Source of the DNA: Deltaproteobacteria bacterium
Lineage (GTDB): Bacteria > Desulfobacterota > DSM-4660 > Desulfatiglandales > HGW-15
DNA: 64,000 nucleotides
NCBI GenBank assembly: GCA_020060215.1
Contig: JAGVAP010000121.1
Coordinates: 1-64,000, forward strand
Direction: 5' to 3'
The notes below the pieces were generated by a model. It searched no databases, was not told where the DNA came from, and saw nothing but the letters and a program-made list of their open reading frames with translations. This document shows positions 53,160 through 61,418 of the stretch, piece by piece. Position 1 is the stretch's first letter. Each line of letters starts with the position of its first letter. A program made the translations under genes and the position numbers.

Positions 53160-53966
53160 TCACTTGTCCGCACATCCCGCAAACATGGCGGCCAGCTTCT
53201 CCCTGCTGATGCGCAGGTAGTCCCTGTCCCTGGAGAAGACCTCGAGCGTGATCGTGCCGTCATACCCTGCGTCTCTCAGTTTCCGGACCACCCTCGGAAA
53301 ATCGATGGACCCGGCACCTACGGGAAGATGTTCGTCGTCTCGCCCGGAATTGTCGCTGGCATGGATATGGCCGATCCGAGAACCGTGGACGGCGATAAAA
53401 GAGATGATCCTTTCGGTGCCCCCCTCCCCGATGTTCGCATGGCCGGTGTCGAGCGCGAGCCTCGCTGCCGGGTACTTCCGGAAAACGGGCTCGAAGTCCT
53501 CCGGACTCTTCAGGGACAGGGAACGGGGGAAGAGGTTTTCCACACAGACGGGGAGACTCAGCCGTTCGGCCTCTTCCAGAACCCGCTCCAGGGCGCGGTC
53601 CGCGTACTGCCGCGCCTGATCCCTTGCCATTGCGCCGAGCCCCTGGATGAAACTCGGGTGAAGGACCGCCTTGAGCGGCTGGAGCTCGGAAGCCTCCCGG
53701 AGGGAGAGAAGGGTTTCCTGGACAGAGGCCTCCCGCAGGCTCTCGGTCAGATCCGCGGTGGAGACAAAGGTGGGGAGATGGATGACCAGCCCCATCCCGA
53801 GCCGGTCCAACCCCTTCAGCAGATCCTGTCTCGATCCCCTGATCACGCTGTAGTGGGCGCAGGGGGGATCCATGGTCAGCTCGAGATAATCAAAGCCGAG
53901 TCGGGCGATTTCCTCGAGTTCCTGAAGGACCGGTCTTAACGGCGAGTTCATGGCACCGTAGAGCAT
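53160..53966 (-). CDS. Sugar phosphate isomerase/epimerase-like TIM-barrel protein
   Basis: A 268-residue TIM-barrel protein of the xylose isomerase-like family. Metal-binding residues appear in VCVENLFP (Glu), LALDTGHANIG, GHIHASDNSG and VGAGSIDF, ending in GTITLEVF. It should act on a sugar, sugar acid or inositol derivative. No sugar-use genes adjoin it. Confidence 0.87.
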   Translation of the reverse strand: MLYGAMNSPLRPVLQELEEIARLGFDYLELTMDPPCAHYSVIRGSRQDLLKGLDRLGMGLVIHLPTFVSTADLTESLREASVQETLLSLREASELQPLKAVLHPSFIQGLGAMARDQARQYADRALERVLEEAERLSLPVCVENLFPRSLSLKSPEDFEPVFRKYPAARLALDTGHANIGEGGTERIISFIAVHGSRIGHIHASDNSGRDDEHLPVGAGSIDFPRVVRKLRDAGYDGTITLEVFSRDRDYLRISREKLAAMFAGCADK

Positions 53967-54106
53967 GTCCTATACTCCTCTGGAAAGAACCGTCTCCTGT
54001 TTCAAGAAGCGGGCGCGGAGCGCATGGAGCATGGCGCAAAGAAACGAGAACAGGTTAGAAAGCGGTGGAATGCGCTCTGCGCTTTGCCTCTCTCTGCTAT
54101 GCGCTC

Positions 54107-54508
54107 TCACTTAAGCTCGGTCGGGTAGTCGGCCTTCACCCAATCGTCCCAACCGCCTTGGAGCGCATAGACCTTGGAATAGCCTTTTTCGATGAGCTTC
54201 TGTGCCACACGGGCACTGGTCCCCTCCCGGGGTCAGGCTCAATAAAGGACAAGGGTCCTGTCTTTCGGATACTTGTCCGCCCATGAGGAGAGTTCACCCG
54301 GATCTTCCCTCAGTGCTCCCTTGATCTTTGCCTTGCTCGCGATCCAGTCGGACTCCGAGCGAACATCGATGATGATCGCATCCGGGTTCCCCACCATCTT
54401 CAGGACTTCCTCTTTCGAGATCCTGGGTACCTCCCGCGCCTGGACGCAAGATGCGCCCGTCAGGGCGAGCAAGACCAAAAAGGCCAAGACGATTCTGCTG
54501 CGTTTCAT
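54107..54508 (-). CDS. Exported rhodanese-like selenoprotein with a Sec-Ala-Sec active site
   Basis: Reading UGA as selenocysteine gives a 133-residue protein. A signal peptide (MKRSRIVLAFLVLLALTG, ending SCVQA) is followed by a rhodanese domain with IIIDVRSESDWIASKAKIKG, then LVLY, U90-A91-U92, PREGTSARVAQKL and GYSKVYALQGGWDDWVKADY. The TGA codons are at 54239-54241 and 54233-54235; the stop is TGA at 54107. Relatives have CACP or CxCP. It is the same as the gene at 34815 over U-A-U-P-R-E but only about half identical after it, so it is not a fresh copy. AGGAGGAGG precedes ATG 54508. A hairpin follows the UGAs. It likely acts outside the cytoplasm. Confidence 0.85.
54216..54236 (-). promoter_or_regulatory. 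Candidate SECIS hairpin of the exported Sec rhodanese
   Basis: CTG-A-CCCC, loop GGGA, GGGG-AC-CAG folds into a two-part stem just after the first TGA. It is weaker than the counterpart at 34906-34940 but in the same place. Confidence 0.5.
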
Positions 54509-54565
54509 GCTCATCCTCCTCCTGCGATCCCTGCCCTTTTATCCAAATAAGAAACGGCCCTTTCT

Positions 54566-54645
54566 CGTCATCCCGGCGTAAACCGGGATCCAGTGTTTCC
54601 AAGCTGTTGCAGGACATCTGGACTCCGGTTTCCACCGGAGTGACG
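54566..54645. repeat. MITE-like inverted repeat element
   Basis: CGTCATCCCGGCG...CCGGGATCCAG faces CTGGACTCCGG...CACCGGAGTGACG, giving inverted ends in an 80-bp element of the widespread CGTCATTCCCG kind. It lies in the gap 54509-54913, where no gene is seen. Confidence 0.6.
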
Positions 54646-54913
54646 ACTTTTTGGGAGGGCATCCGATCACAGCTTCACGATATCTGAGCAATCCCACCGG
54701 GTCCACGGGTGAAATCCGGTATCCGAATGGAAGGCAAGGCGCAAACAGACGCAGATCGGGCCGATAGACGGCGCTGAATCCGGACAGGGAGTCTCCCACC
54801 CGTAAATCCGACAGATCGACGGATTATGCCATCCTTCACCCGGGGCCGCAACTGTGTTAGAGTGCTTCCCCAGGCAGGCGTCCCCCGTAACCGGAAAACC
54901 GGAAGGAGGAAAA

Positions 54914-55537
54914 ATGAACAAACCAGCCAAACCCCTTCTCTGTTCGTGTGTCGGAGTGTGGTTATTCTGCTTGATCTTTGCCCCTGCGGCCCTGCCCCGG
55001 GAAGAAAAGATGTTCAGGGCAAGGATCGGGCTCCTGGTCCGGTCCGGGGATCTGGTCCTTCAGGCCCGGTCCCATGACCAGTTGAACGAAGGCGATCTGA
55101 TCCGGATTTACGTCCACCCGGAGGCGAGTTCCTTTGTTTACGTCGTCCACACGGATCAGCAGAACAGGAAGGCGAGCCTGTTGAACATGACCGAGCAGAA
55201 GGTGCACTCCTGTATGCTTGTCCTACCCTCCGTCGCAGAATACTACCAGGTGGACGGCAAGAGCAACAGGGAGGTATTCACCATCGTCTGCAGCCCCACG
55301 CAACTGCCCGAGCTTGCGGCGGGGCAAATCGATATGGATTATGAGAAATGGAAGGGGCTGGAAAAGACCCTGATGGAAAGGAGCGCGCTCCAGATGGTGG
55401 AGACCGTGGACCGGCCTTTCCCGATCATCGGCAGTGTCCGTTCCGTGGATTCAGGACCCGGCGGCCCGCCCGTTCCGGTCTTTACCGGGAAGGGCTTGCT
55501 GGTAAAGAAGTACGAGTTCGAGATCAGAAAACCTTGA
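54914..55537 (+). CDS. DUF4384-like exported protein
   Basis: A 207-residue protein with a signal peptide containing cysteines (CSCVGVWLFC). The mature part has a DUF4384-like layout: LNEGDLIRIYVHPEASSFVYVV, followed by VFTIVCSPTQLPEL. DUF4384 proteins are envelope proteins of unknown role. GGAAGGAGG precedes ATG 54914. The SelW-like selenoprotein gene follows 58 bases later on the same strand and may be cotranscribed. Confidence 0.65.
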   Translation: MNKPAKPLLCSCVGVWLFCLIFAPAALPREEKMFRARIGLLVRSGDLVLQARSHDQLNEGDLIRIYVHPEASSFVYVVHTDQQNRKASLLNMTEQKVHSCMLVLPSVAEYYQVDGKSNREVFTIVCSPTQLPELAAGQIDMDYEKWKGLEKTLMERSALQMVETVDRPFPIIGSVRSVDSGPGGPPVPVFTGKGLLVKKYEFEIRKP

Positions 55538-55595
55538 AATCCCGGCGCGCCGGCGATCCTCACGACCGGCGTCAGCATAGGGGAGGGGAGAGACC

Positions 55596-55817
55596 ATGAA
55601 GATTTCCATTACCTATTGCGGCGCTTGAAACTACCTTCCGCAGGCCACCGGTCTGGCGGCCGCGATCTCCAGGGAGGCAGGAGTCGAAACGGAGCTGATC
55701 GAGGGAAAGAACGGCGTTTTCGATGTCGTGGTCGACGGCCGACTCGTCTTCTCAAAGAAAAAGACGGGCCGATTTCCACAACACCAGGAGATCCTCGACA
55801 AGCTGGTTACCCTTTGA
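55596..55817 (+). CDS. SelW/Rdx family selenoprotein
   Basis: Reading the TGA at 55626-55628 as selenocysteine gives a 73-residue protein: MKISITYCGA, then U11, NYLPQATGLAAAI, the acidic ELIEGKNGVFDVVVDG and the C-terminal TGRFPQHQEILDKL. This matches the thioredoxin-like SelW/Rdx family with its CxxU redox motif. Length, GxFPxxxEI-type end and start context (GGGGAGGGGAG) all fit. A GCCA-CCGGTC-TGGC hairpin lies 15 bases after the TGA. The stop overlaps the convergent permease gene by 11 bases. The role is likely a redox protein, exact partners unknown. Confidence 0.88.
55644..55657 (+). promoter_or_regulatory. Candidate SECIS hairpin of the SelW-like gene
   Basis: GCCA-CCGGTC-TGGC forms a small stem with a loop containing GGTC, 15 bases after the TGA. 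Bacterial SECIS loops often have a GGUC-type sequence at this distance. Confidence 0.45.
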
Positions 55818-56619
55818 CCGCCCCCGCGGTCATGCCCTCGATGATGCGCCGCTGAAAGGCAAAGACCATGACGATGAGGGGAACGGTGACCGCCACCGAT
55901 GCGGCCGCAATGTCTCCCCACGGGACCTCGTGGACGCCGGGAAACAGGGCTATGGCCACCGGAACGGTGCGTGATGCCTCGGTGGCGGTGAAGGTGAGGG
56001 CGAAGAGGAATTCGTTCCAGGAGAAGATGAACACGAGGATCGCCGCGGTAAAGAGGCCGGGTCCGGAGATCGGGAGCATGATCCTGTAGAAGCACTGGAA
56101 GGGCGTACACCCGTCCACCCTTGCGGCGTGATAGATCTCATCCGGGATCTGTCTGAAAAAATTGGTGAGGATCCACACGGAGAGGGGGAGGGAAAAGCTC
56201 GTGTAGGTCAGGACCAGGGCCGAAAGGGTGTCGCGCAGACCGACACCTCGAATGATCAGGTAGAGGGGACTGACCGTGGCGATGGCGGGGAACATGGAGG
56301 CGGAGAGCACGAACCCGAGGATCAGGGGCTTGAACCTCACCCTCAGCTTGGCCAGTCCGAAGGCGCAGAGAGAACCGATCCCGATGGAGAGCGCCGTGGT
56401 CATGAAGGCGACCACCGCGCTGTTCGCCATGTTCTTGAGAAACGGCCGGACGGCGAAGACCGATATGTAATGGTCCATCGTCACACGCTCCGGAAGGACC
56501 GGGGGCAGTCTCGTGATGGTCTCGTCCGGCTTCAGGCTCGTGATCAACTGCCACAACAGGGGACCGAGGCAGTAAAGGCACAAAAGGACGAGGATCGCTG
56601 CATAGGCCGGCCGTTTCAC
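55807..56619 (-). CDS. Sugar ABC transporter permease (MalG/UgpE-like)
   Basis: A 270-residue inner-membrane permease with about six helices and the permease EAA motif region (DEIYHAARVDGCTPFQCF) that contacts the ATPase. It overlaps the second permease gene by four bases. It belongs to the CUT1 carbohydrate family. No ATPase gene is present in the window. Confidence 0.9.
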   Translation of the reverse strand: MKRPAYAAILVLLCLYCLGPLLWQLITSLKPDETITRLPPVLPERVTMDHYISVFAVRPFLKNMANSAVVAFMTTALSIGIGSLCAFGLAKLRVRFKPLILGFVLSASMFPAIATVSPLYLIIRGVGLRDTLSALVLTYTSFSLPLSVWILTNFFRQIPDEIYHAARVDGCTPFQCFYRIMLPISGPGLFTAAILVFIFSWNEFLFALTFTATEASRTVPVAIALFPGVHEVPWGDIAAASVAVTVPLIVMVFAFQRRIIEGMTAGAVKG

Positions 56620-57467
56620 CTGCGCACCTCCTCCCGCAGAAGACCGGCATAGAAGAGACTGATCAACCCGACGCAGAAGAAGACCAGGATCGCGAGGGTG
56701 GATCCATATCCGAACTGGAGGGTCTGGAAGAGCACCTTGTAGGCGTAGATGGAAAGCGTCTCGGTGGTGTTGGCCGGGCCTCCGCCCGTCAGCACATAGA
56801 CCGAATCAAAGACCCTGAAGGCGTCGAGGGTCCTGAAGATGAGAACGATCAGGATCACCGGCTTCAGGAGAGGGAGGGTGATCCATCTGAAGATCTGCCA
56901 CCGGCCGGCGCCGTCCACCCGCGCAGCACGGTAGAGCTCCCCGGGGATCACCTGCAGTCCGGCCATGAGGAGAATCGCCACGAACGGCGTGGTCTTCCAG
57001 ACATCCATGAATACCGCGGCATGGAGGGCCCAGAAGGGACTCCCCAGCCAGTTGACCGAAGTGGCCGTCACGTAGTTGATGATCCCGAAGTCGCCGTTGT
57101 ACATCCATTCCCACATCCTTGCAGAAACGACCGTCGGTATGGCCCAGGGGACCAGGACCACGGCCCTGACGATGCCCCTCAGTCGGAACTCCCTGTTCAG
57201 CAGGAGGGCGATTCCGAGCCCCAGCAAGAGCTCCAGTGCAACGGAGGTGATTGTGAAATAGATCGTGTTCTTGAGGGCGTTCCACAGCCGCTCATCCCCG
57301 AGGAGGAAGAGATAGTTTTCCAGACCCGTAAAGCGGCTTATGCCGAAGATGGGGAGCTTCCGATGAAAGCTCAGGTAGAGGGCGTAGAGGGCCGGATAGA
57401 CGGTGATGAGGGCGATGAGGACGAGGGATGGGACGATGAAGACCGTGCCGTCGCCGTGTCTCTTCAC
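56616..57467 (-). CDS. Sugar ABC transporter permease (MalF/UgpA-like)
   Basis: A 283-residue permease with about six helices and the EAA loop PGELYRAARVDGAGRWQIFR. It pairs with the MalG-like permease. Its gene overlaps the substrate-binding gene upstream and the other permease downstream by four bases each, so the three are translationally coupled. Confidence 0.9.
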   Translation of the reverse strand: MKRHGDGTVFIVPSLVLIALITVYPALYALYLSFHRKLPIFGISRFTGLENYLFLLGDERLWNALKNTIYFTITSVALELLLGLGIALLLNREFRLRGIVRAVVLVPWAIPTVVSARMWEWMYNGDFGIINYVTATSVNWLGSPFWALHAAVFMDVWKTTPFVAILLMAGLQVIPGELYRAARVDGAGRWQIFRWITLPLLKPVILIVLIFRTLDAFRVFDSVYVLTGGGPANTTETLSIYAYKVLFQTLQFGYGSTLAILVFFCVGLISLFYAGLLREEVRR

Positions 57468-58747
57468 GGTTCCACCTCCAGGATGCGCTCGATCTGGCGG
57501 CGGGCCGAGCCCAGGGCGGCCGCGGGTCCCTTGATCCCGGAGACGACGGCGCTGAACTCGGGCTGCATCACCTGCGTCATCATCATGTAGAACGGAGAGA
57601 CCGGACGCGGCCTTGCCCTCATGAAGATGTCATAGAGCGATACCATGAACGGCTGCTGCTCCTTCAGCTCCCGGTCCCGGTAGACCGACCTGCGCGGGGG
57701 TTTGTAGCCGATCGTCAGGGCGGCGGCCTTCTGCACTTCGGGAGAGGTGAGGAAGCGCACAAGCCTTTCCGCCGGTTCGGGTCTTTTCGAGAACCGGTTT
57801 ACCCCCAGTTGCCAGCCGCCGAGGGTCGATGCGGACGGGTGGGGCGGAAAGGAGGGAAGCGGACCCATCCCGATCTTTCCGCGGACAGGCGAGTCCTCCG
57901 CGTTCATCAGGTTCCAGGCGTAAGGCCAGTTCCGCATGAACAGGGCCCGACCGTCGCGGAAGATATGCCTCGTCGGCTCCTCCGTGGCGGTGGTGACGAG
58001 GGGAGGCGAAATGGAGCCGACAACAAGGTCCCTCATGAAACCGGCCGCCTCGATGTTCTCCCTGCTGTCGATGACGAGGGACCCGTCTTTCAGGACATCG
58101 CCTCCGTTGGACCAGAAGAATTCAAGCACATTGCAGACGAGCCCTTCATACTGCTTCCCCTGCCAGATGTAGCCGTAGAGGGCCTCTTCCCGCGCGGTGA
58201 TGTACCCGGCGGTCTCCACCAGCTCATGCCATGTCCGGGGAGGGGGAAACCCGTGCTTGTCCAGGAGGTCTTTCCGGTAATAGAGCATCCCCGCATCGAT
58301 ATACCAGGGCACCGCATAGAGCCGGTCTTCGTACGTCACGGCCCTCATCGGTCCTGGAAAGAAGTCCTCCCTCTCCCCCTCGGGCACCAGGTGGCTCAGG
58401 TCCCTGATCCATCCCGCCCGGGCAAACTCCGGCACCCAGATGACATCCATGCTGAGGACATCGAAGTCCGCGCTCCGTCCCTCCAGGTTGATGGCATAGA
58501 ACTGGTGCTGCTCGTCCGTGGAAGAGGGGAGGACCTCGCTTATGACCCTGAGGTCCGGATTCTCGGACTCGAAGCGGTCGAGGATGGCACGGAATCGTGC
58601 GGGATCTCCGGCGATCCTTCCGTGCTTGAACACGACGATCTCTTGCGAGGGGACTCCGGGCGACCGCTCCCCTTCTGTACACGCGAAGAGGGAAAGGAGG
58701 CAGGACAGGAGAATGGTCGCAGTGCCGATCCGGCTTCTCTTGCGCAT
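57464..58747 (-). CDS. Sugar ABC transporter substrate-binding lipoprotein
   Basis: A 427-residue type-1 solute-binding lipoprotein. The signal sequence ends in a lipobox (LLSLFAC), with Cys23 the likely lipidated residue. The core follows the maltose/trehalose-binding pattern (RFESENPDLRVISEVLP, GVLPSSTDEQHQFYAINLEG region, VPWYIDAGMLYYRKDLLDKHG). It should collect an oligosaccharide for the permeases that follow. The ATPase is encoded elsewhere or shared. Confidence 0.9.
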   Translation of the reverse strand: MRKRSRIGTATILLSCLLSLFACTEGERSPGVPSQEIVVFKHGRIAGDPARFRAILDRFESENPDLRVISEVLPSSTDEQHQFYAINLEGRSADFDVLSMDVIWVPEFARAGWIRDLSHLVPEGEREDFFPGPMRAVTYEDRLYAVPWYIDAGMLYYRKDLLDKHGFPPPRTWHELVETAGYITAREEALYGYIWQGKQYEGLVCNVLEFFWSNGGDVLKDGSLVIDSRENIEAAGFMRDLVVGSISPPLVTTATEEPTRHIFRDGRALFMRNWPYAWNLMNAEDSPVRGKIGMGPLPSFPPHPSASTLGGWQLGVNRFSKRPEPAERLVRFLTSPEVQKAAALTIGYKPPRRSVYRDRELKEQQPFMVSLYDIFMRARPRPVSPFYMMMTQVMQPEFSAVVSGIKGPAAALGSARRQIERILEVEP

Positions 58748-58891
58748 GGAAAGAGTATATCAGAACCCGCTCCCTTCCGGGAGCTTTTCCTTCTCCCGGA
58801 CAGCCGAGTCTCTTCCGGGGGGCGGATGGTCTGTAGCAAACGGCCTGCCACGGAGCATGGAGGGGCTGCTCCCTGCAGGATTCGATCCCGG

Positions 58892-58919
58892 TTGCAATTC
58901 ATGCCCCGATGGCTATAAA
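58892..58919 (+). promoter_or_regulatory. Sigma-70-like promoter of the LOG-family gene
   Basis: TTGCAA (58892-58897), 16 bases, TATAAA (58914-58919). The predicted start is near 58926, giving a leader of about 200 bases. In 58748-59123 I see no gene, only this promoter and the hairpin. Confidence 0.55.
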
Positions 58920-58937
58920 GAAGTAACACTTTGGCCC

Positions 58938-58985
58938 CATGAAAGACGAAGGTCCAAGGGGTTGGCCATGGGGGACCCTTTCATG
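58938..58985 (+). promoter_or_regulatory. Long leader hairpin upstream of the LOG-family gene
   Basis: CATGAAAG and CTTTCATG pair outside, GGTCC and GGACC inside, with a five-base bulge and an 18-base apical loop. It starts about 12 bases after the predicted transcription start, so it would fold near the 5' end of the mRNA. It may be a cis-regulatory leader or attenuator; no known riboswitch class fits by eye. Confidence 0.45.
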
Positions 58986-59123
58986 ACCCCTGCCGAGTAC
59001 GTCTTGGTTTTTGGAGAAGAGACCCCCAATCCCTGCAGCATTTGCAGACATCTGGGATGACGGAAGCGGGAAATGAAGAGCGACTGCAACATACCGGAGA
59101 CCTCCGCAAAGAAGGAGGGGGGA

Positions 59124-60155
59124 ATGAGACGGATCCACCTGAGGGCGGACAACGGGCCCATCGACGAATGGATCGGGCGATTGATCGACGAGGCGGGCGG
59201 GATCAAGCGGCCCTCGATCGTCCGGGAGATGATCCTCATGTCATTGAAGGCCGGGCAGGAGGACAGAGGCGGCGTGAACCTGAAGCTCATGAACACCAGC
59301 CTGAAGGAGATGAGGTATACCGCCAAGGTCTTCGGGGCTTACCCGAACATGAAAAAGGTCTCGGTCTTCGGTTCGGCGCGCACCCGACCCGATCAGGAGG
59401 CCTACAAGACGGCCTTTCTCCTCGGTCGAAGACTGGCGGAAAACGGGTTCATGGTGATTACCGGCGGCGGGGCCGGCATCATGCAGGCCGTGAACGAGGG
59501 GGCCGGGCCCGAGCATTCCTTCGGCATAACCATTCGCCTTCCTTTTGAGCAGGCCAATCCGACCATCCAGGGCAGCCCCAGAAGTGTGAACTACAAGTAC
59601 TTTTTCAACCGCAAGGTGGCATTCATCAAGGAGTCGGACGCCGTCGTGCTGTTCCCGGGGGGATTCGGCACGCTGGATGAGGCGATGGAACTCCTGACGC
59701 TGGTGCAAACGGGCAAGCGGAATCCGCTCCCCATACTCCTGGCCGAGGAGAGCGGCGGCACCTACTGGCTGGACTGGGTCCGATTCGTGGAGGGGACCGT
59801 CCTGCCCGAGGGTTATATCGGGGAAGCGGATCTGCGGCTTTTCCAGAGGGTCGAATCCATCGAGGAGGCGGTGGAGAGCATCGGTCGCTTCTACAGCCGT
59901 TACCACAGCCTGCGGTATATCGGAGATCAGTTGGTCATCCGCCTTGAATCGGCCATGGAGCCGCATGCGGTCGAGCGGCTGAGGAGCGAGTTCTCCGATA
60001 TCCTTGCCCCCAAGGGGGAAGCGGTCCTGTCCGGCCCCCTCCCCATCGAGTTGGACGAGACCGAGACCCTGCACCTCCCCAGGCTGGTCTTGAGTTTCAA
60101 CCGCAGGGACTTCGCCAGGCTCAAGGAACTCATCGACGCCGTCAATCGGGCCTGA
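59124..60155 (+). CDS. LOG family (TIGR00730-like) nucleotide phosphoribohydrolase
   Basis: A 343-residue protein. The LOG core lies at about 75-250, with VFGSARTRPDQEAY, VITGGGAGIMQAVNEGA and the signature PGGFGTLDE. Such enzymes hydrolyse nucleoside 5'-monophosphates to base and ribose 5-phosphate. It is longer than usual LOG proteins (about 190-250), with an N-terminal extension of 70 residues and a C-terminal 90 residues. AAGGAGGGGGG precedes the ATG 59124. Confidence 0.87.
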   Translation: MRRIHLRADNGPIDEWIGRLIDEAGGIKRPSIVREMILMSLKAGQEDRGGVNLKLMNTSLKEMRYTAKVFGAYPNMKKVSVFGSARTRPDQEAYKTAFLLGRRLAENGFMVITGGGAGIMQAVNEGAGPEHSFGITIRLPFEQANPTIQGSPRSVNYKYFFNRKVAFIKESDAVVLFPGGFGTLDEAMELLTLVQTGKRNPLPILLAEESGGTYWLDWVRFVEGTVLPEGYIGEADLRLFQRVESIEEAVESIGRFYSRYHSLRYIGDQLVIRLESAMEPHAVERLRSEFSDILAPKGEAVLSGPLPIELDETETLHLPRLVLSFNRRDFARLKELIDAVNRA

Positions 60156-60237
60156 ACTCCGGGCGCGCACGACGGTTCGCCCCTCCGCCTTCCGTCCCCC
60201 GCCCCAGCGAAGCGGTCCTCCCTCGGTTCTTCACAAG

Positions 60238-61215
60238 TCAGTCCAACTCACCCGGAAGGATGTGTCTCCCCTTTCTGACAAAGAACTGCGAGGCCTTTTG
60301 GGGCAAGAGGGTTGCTCCGTATTTCAGCGCCGAGCCGGCGGAGGGGCTGAGGAGAAACGCCTTTGCGAAACATCCCCTGGCCTCCGACCGTTTCCCCTTC
60401 AACACAAGGAGGTTTCCCATGCTGCGCCAGGTCTGGCTCAGGACGAACGAGGTGATCTTTCGTTCCCCCGGTGTGAGTTCAGGGAGTTCCAGGAGGTTCG
60501 TGTAGACCTCCCCGAAGGCCCGACAGGTGTAGAGTCCTTTCCTGGTTCGCTGGGATGCCAGGTTTTCGATCGATTCCCGCCTCCGGACGATCTCCACCAA
60601 TACTCTCCTGGAGAAGGAAAAGGGTCCCTGCAGCGCGAGTCGAGCCATGACATCCCTGTCCTCGGCAATGGAGAGATGAGGCTTGAACAGCCCGGCCTGC
60701 AACAGGACGTCACGGCGGACGACCATGGGTTGAAGGAAGAAATGGGAGTGGCCGACGATCATGCCGTATGGCCGTTCAAACACCAGTCGTTCCGTGGAGC
60801 CGAATCTTTTCAGGAGACCGATCTCTCCGAAGTGGTCGCTTCTCTTGCCGTCCGCGAAGACGGTGACCGCATTCGTGACATGCGCAACGGCATGGGGAAC
60901 CTCATGGATGTTCTTCCTCTGGGTAGAGAGGTACTCCTCCTTCCAGAGATCGTCGGAATCGAGGAAAGCGATCCACTCCCCTGCGGCCTGATGAATTCCG
61001 ACGTTTCGCGCTGCGCTCACGCCGCGGTTTTCCTGGCGGTGACAGCGAATGCGGCCGTTGTAGGATTCGAGGGCTTCACGGGTGTTGTCCGTCGACCCGT
61101 CGTCGACCACGATGATCTCGTAGGCCGGCACCGACTGGCGAAGCACGCTTTCGACGGCCTCGGTCACGAATGGAGCCCGGTTGTATGTGGGGATGATCAC
61201 GCTGAAGGTCGTCAT
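60238..61215 (-). CDS. Family 2 glycosyltransferase
   Basis: A 325-residue GT-A fold transferase. SVIIPTYNRAPFVTEAVESV opens the fold, followed by IIVVDDGSTDNT and the DxD-like FLDSDDLW. The C-terminal 100 residues are less conserved. It likely adds a sugar in cell-surface polysaccharide synthesis, with the flippase gene upstream on the same strand. GGGGGGAAAGA precedes the ATG. Confidence 0.92.
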   Translation of the reverse strand: MTTFSVIIPTYNRAPFVTEAVESVLRQSVPAYEIIVVDDGSTDNTREALESYNGRIRCHRQENRGVSAARNVGIHQAAGEWIAFLDSDDLWKEEYLSTQRKNIHEVPHAVAHVTNAVTVFADGKRSDHFGEIGLLKRFGSTERLVFERPYGMIVGHSHFFLQPMVVRRDVLLQAGLFKPHLSIAEDRDVMARLALQGPFSFSRRVLVEIVRRRESIENLASQRTRKGLYTCRAFGEVYTNLLELPELTPGERKITSFVLSQTWRSMGNLLVLKGKRSEARGCFAKAFLLSPSAGSALKYGATLLPQKASQFFVRKGRHILPGELD

Positions 61216-61418
61216 TCTTTCCCCCCTGACTGCACAGCCTCTTCATGAAACCCAGGGATCTTGAAACGGCGGGTCTTTGCCGGCGCCGACCGATACAGGG
61301 TGCTGGTATGGAGCCTTGCCCTTTTCGATCTCCCTGCCCGGTGCACTCCTGTAGGATGGGTGGGGCGGAGCGAAACCCATCCCTTCGAGCTCTACAACCC
61401 CCCCGGGTGAACCCTGTC

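Noticed and set aside
54700..54870. Possible cobalamin riboswitch: GGTGAAATCCG and CCGCAACTGT words before the DUF4384 gene
   Set aside because: The two words are about 150 bases apart instead of roughly a dozen, no receptor core is seen between them, and the downstream gene has no B12 link.
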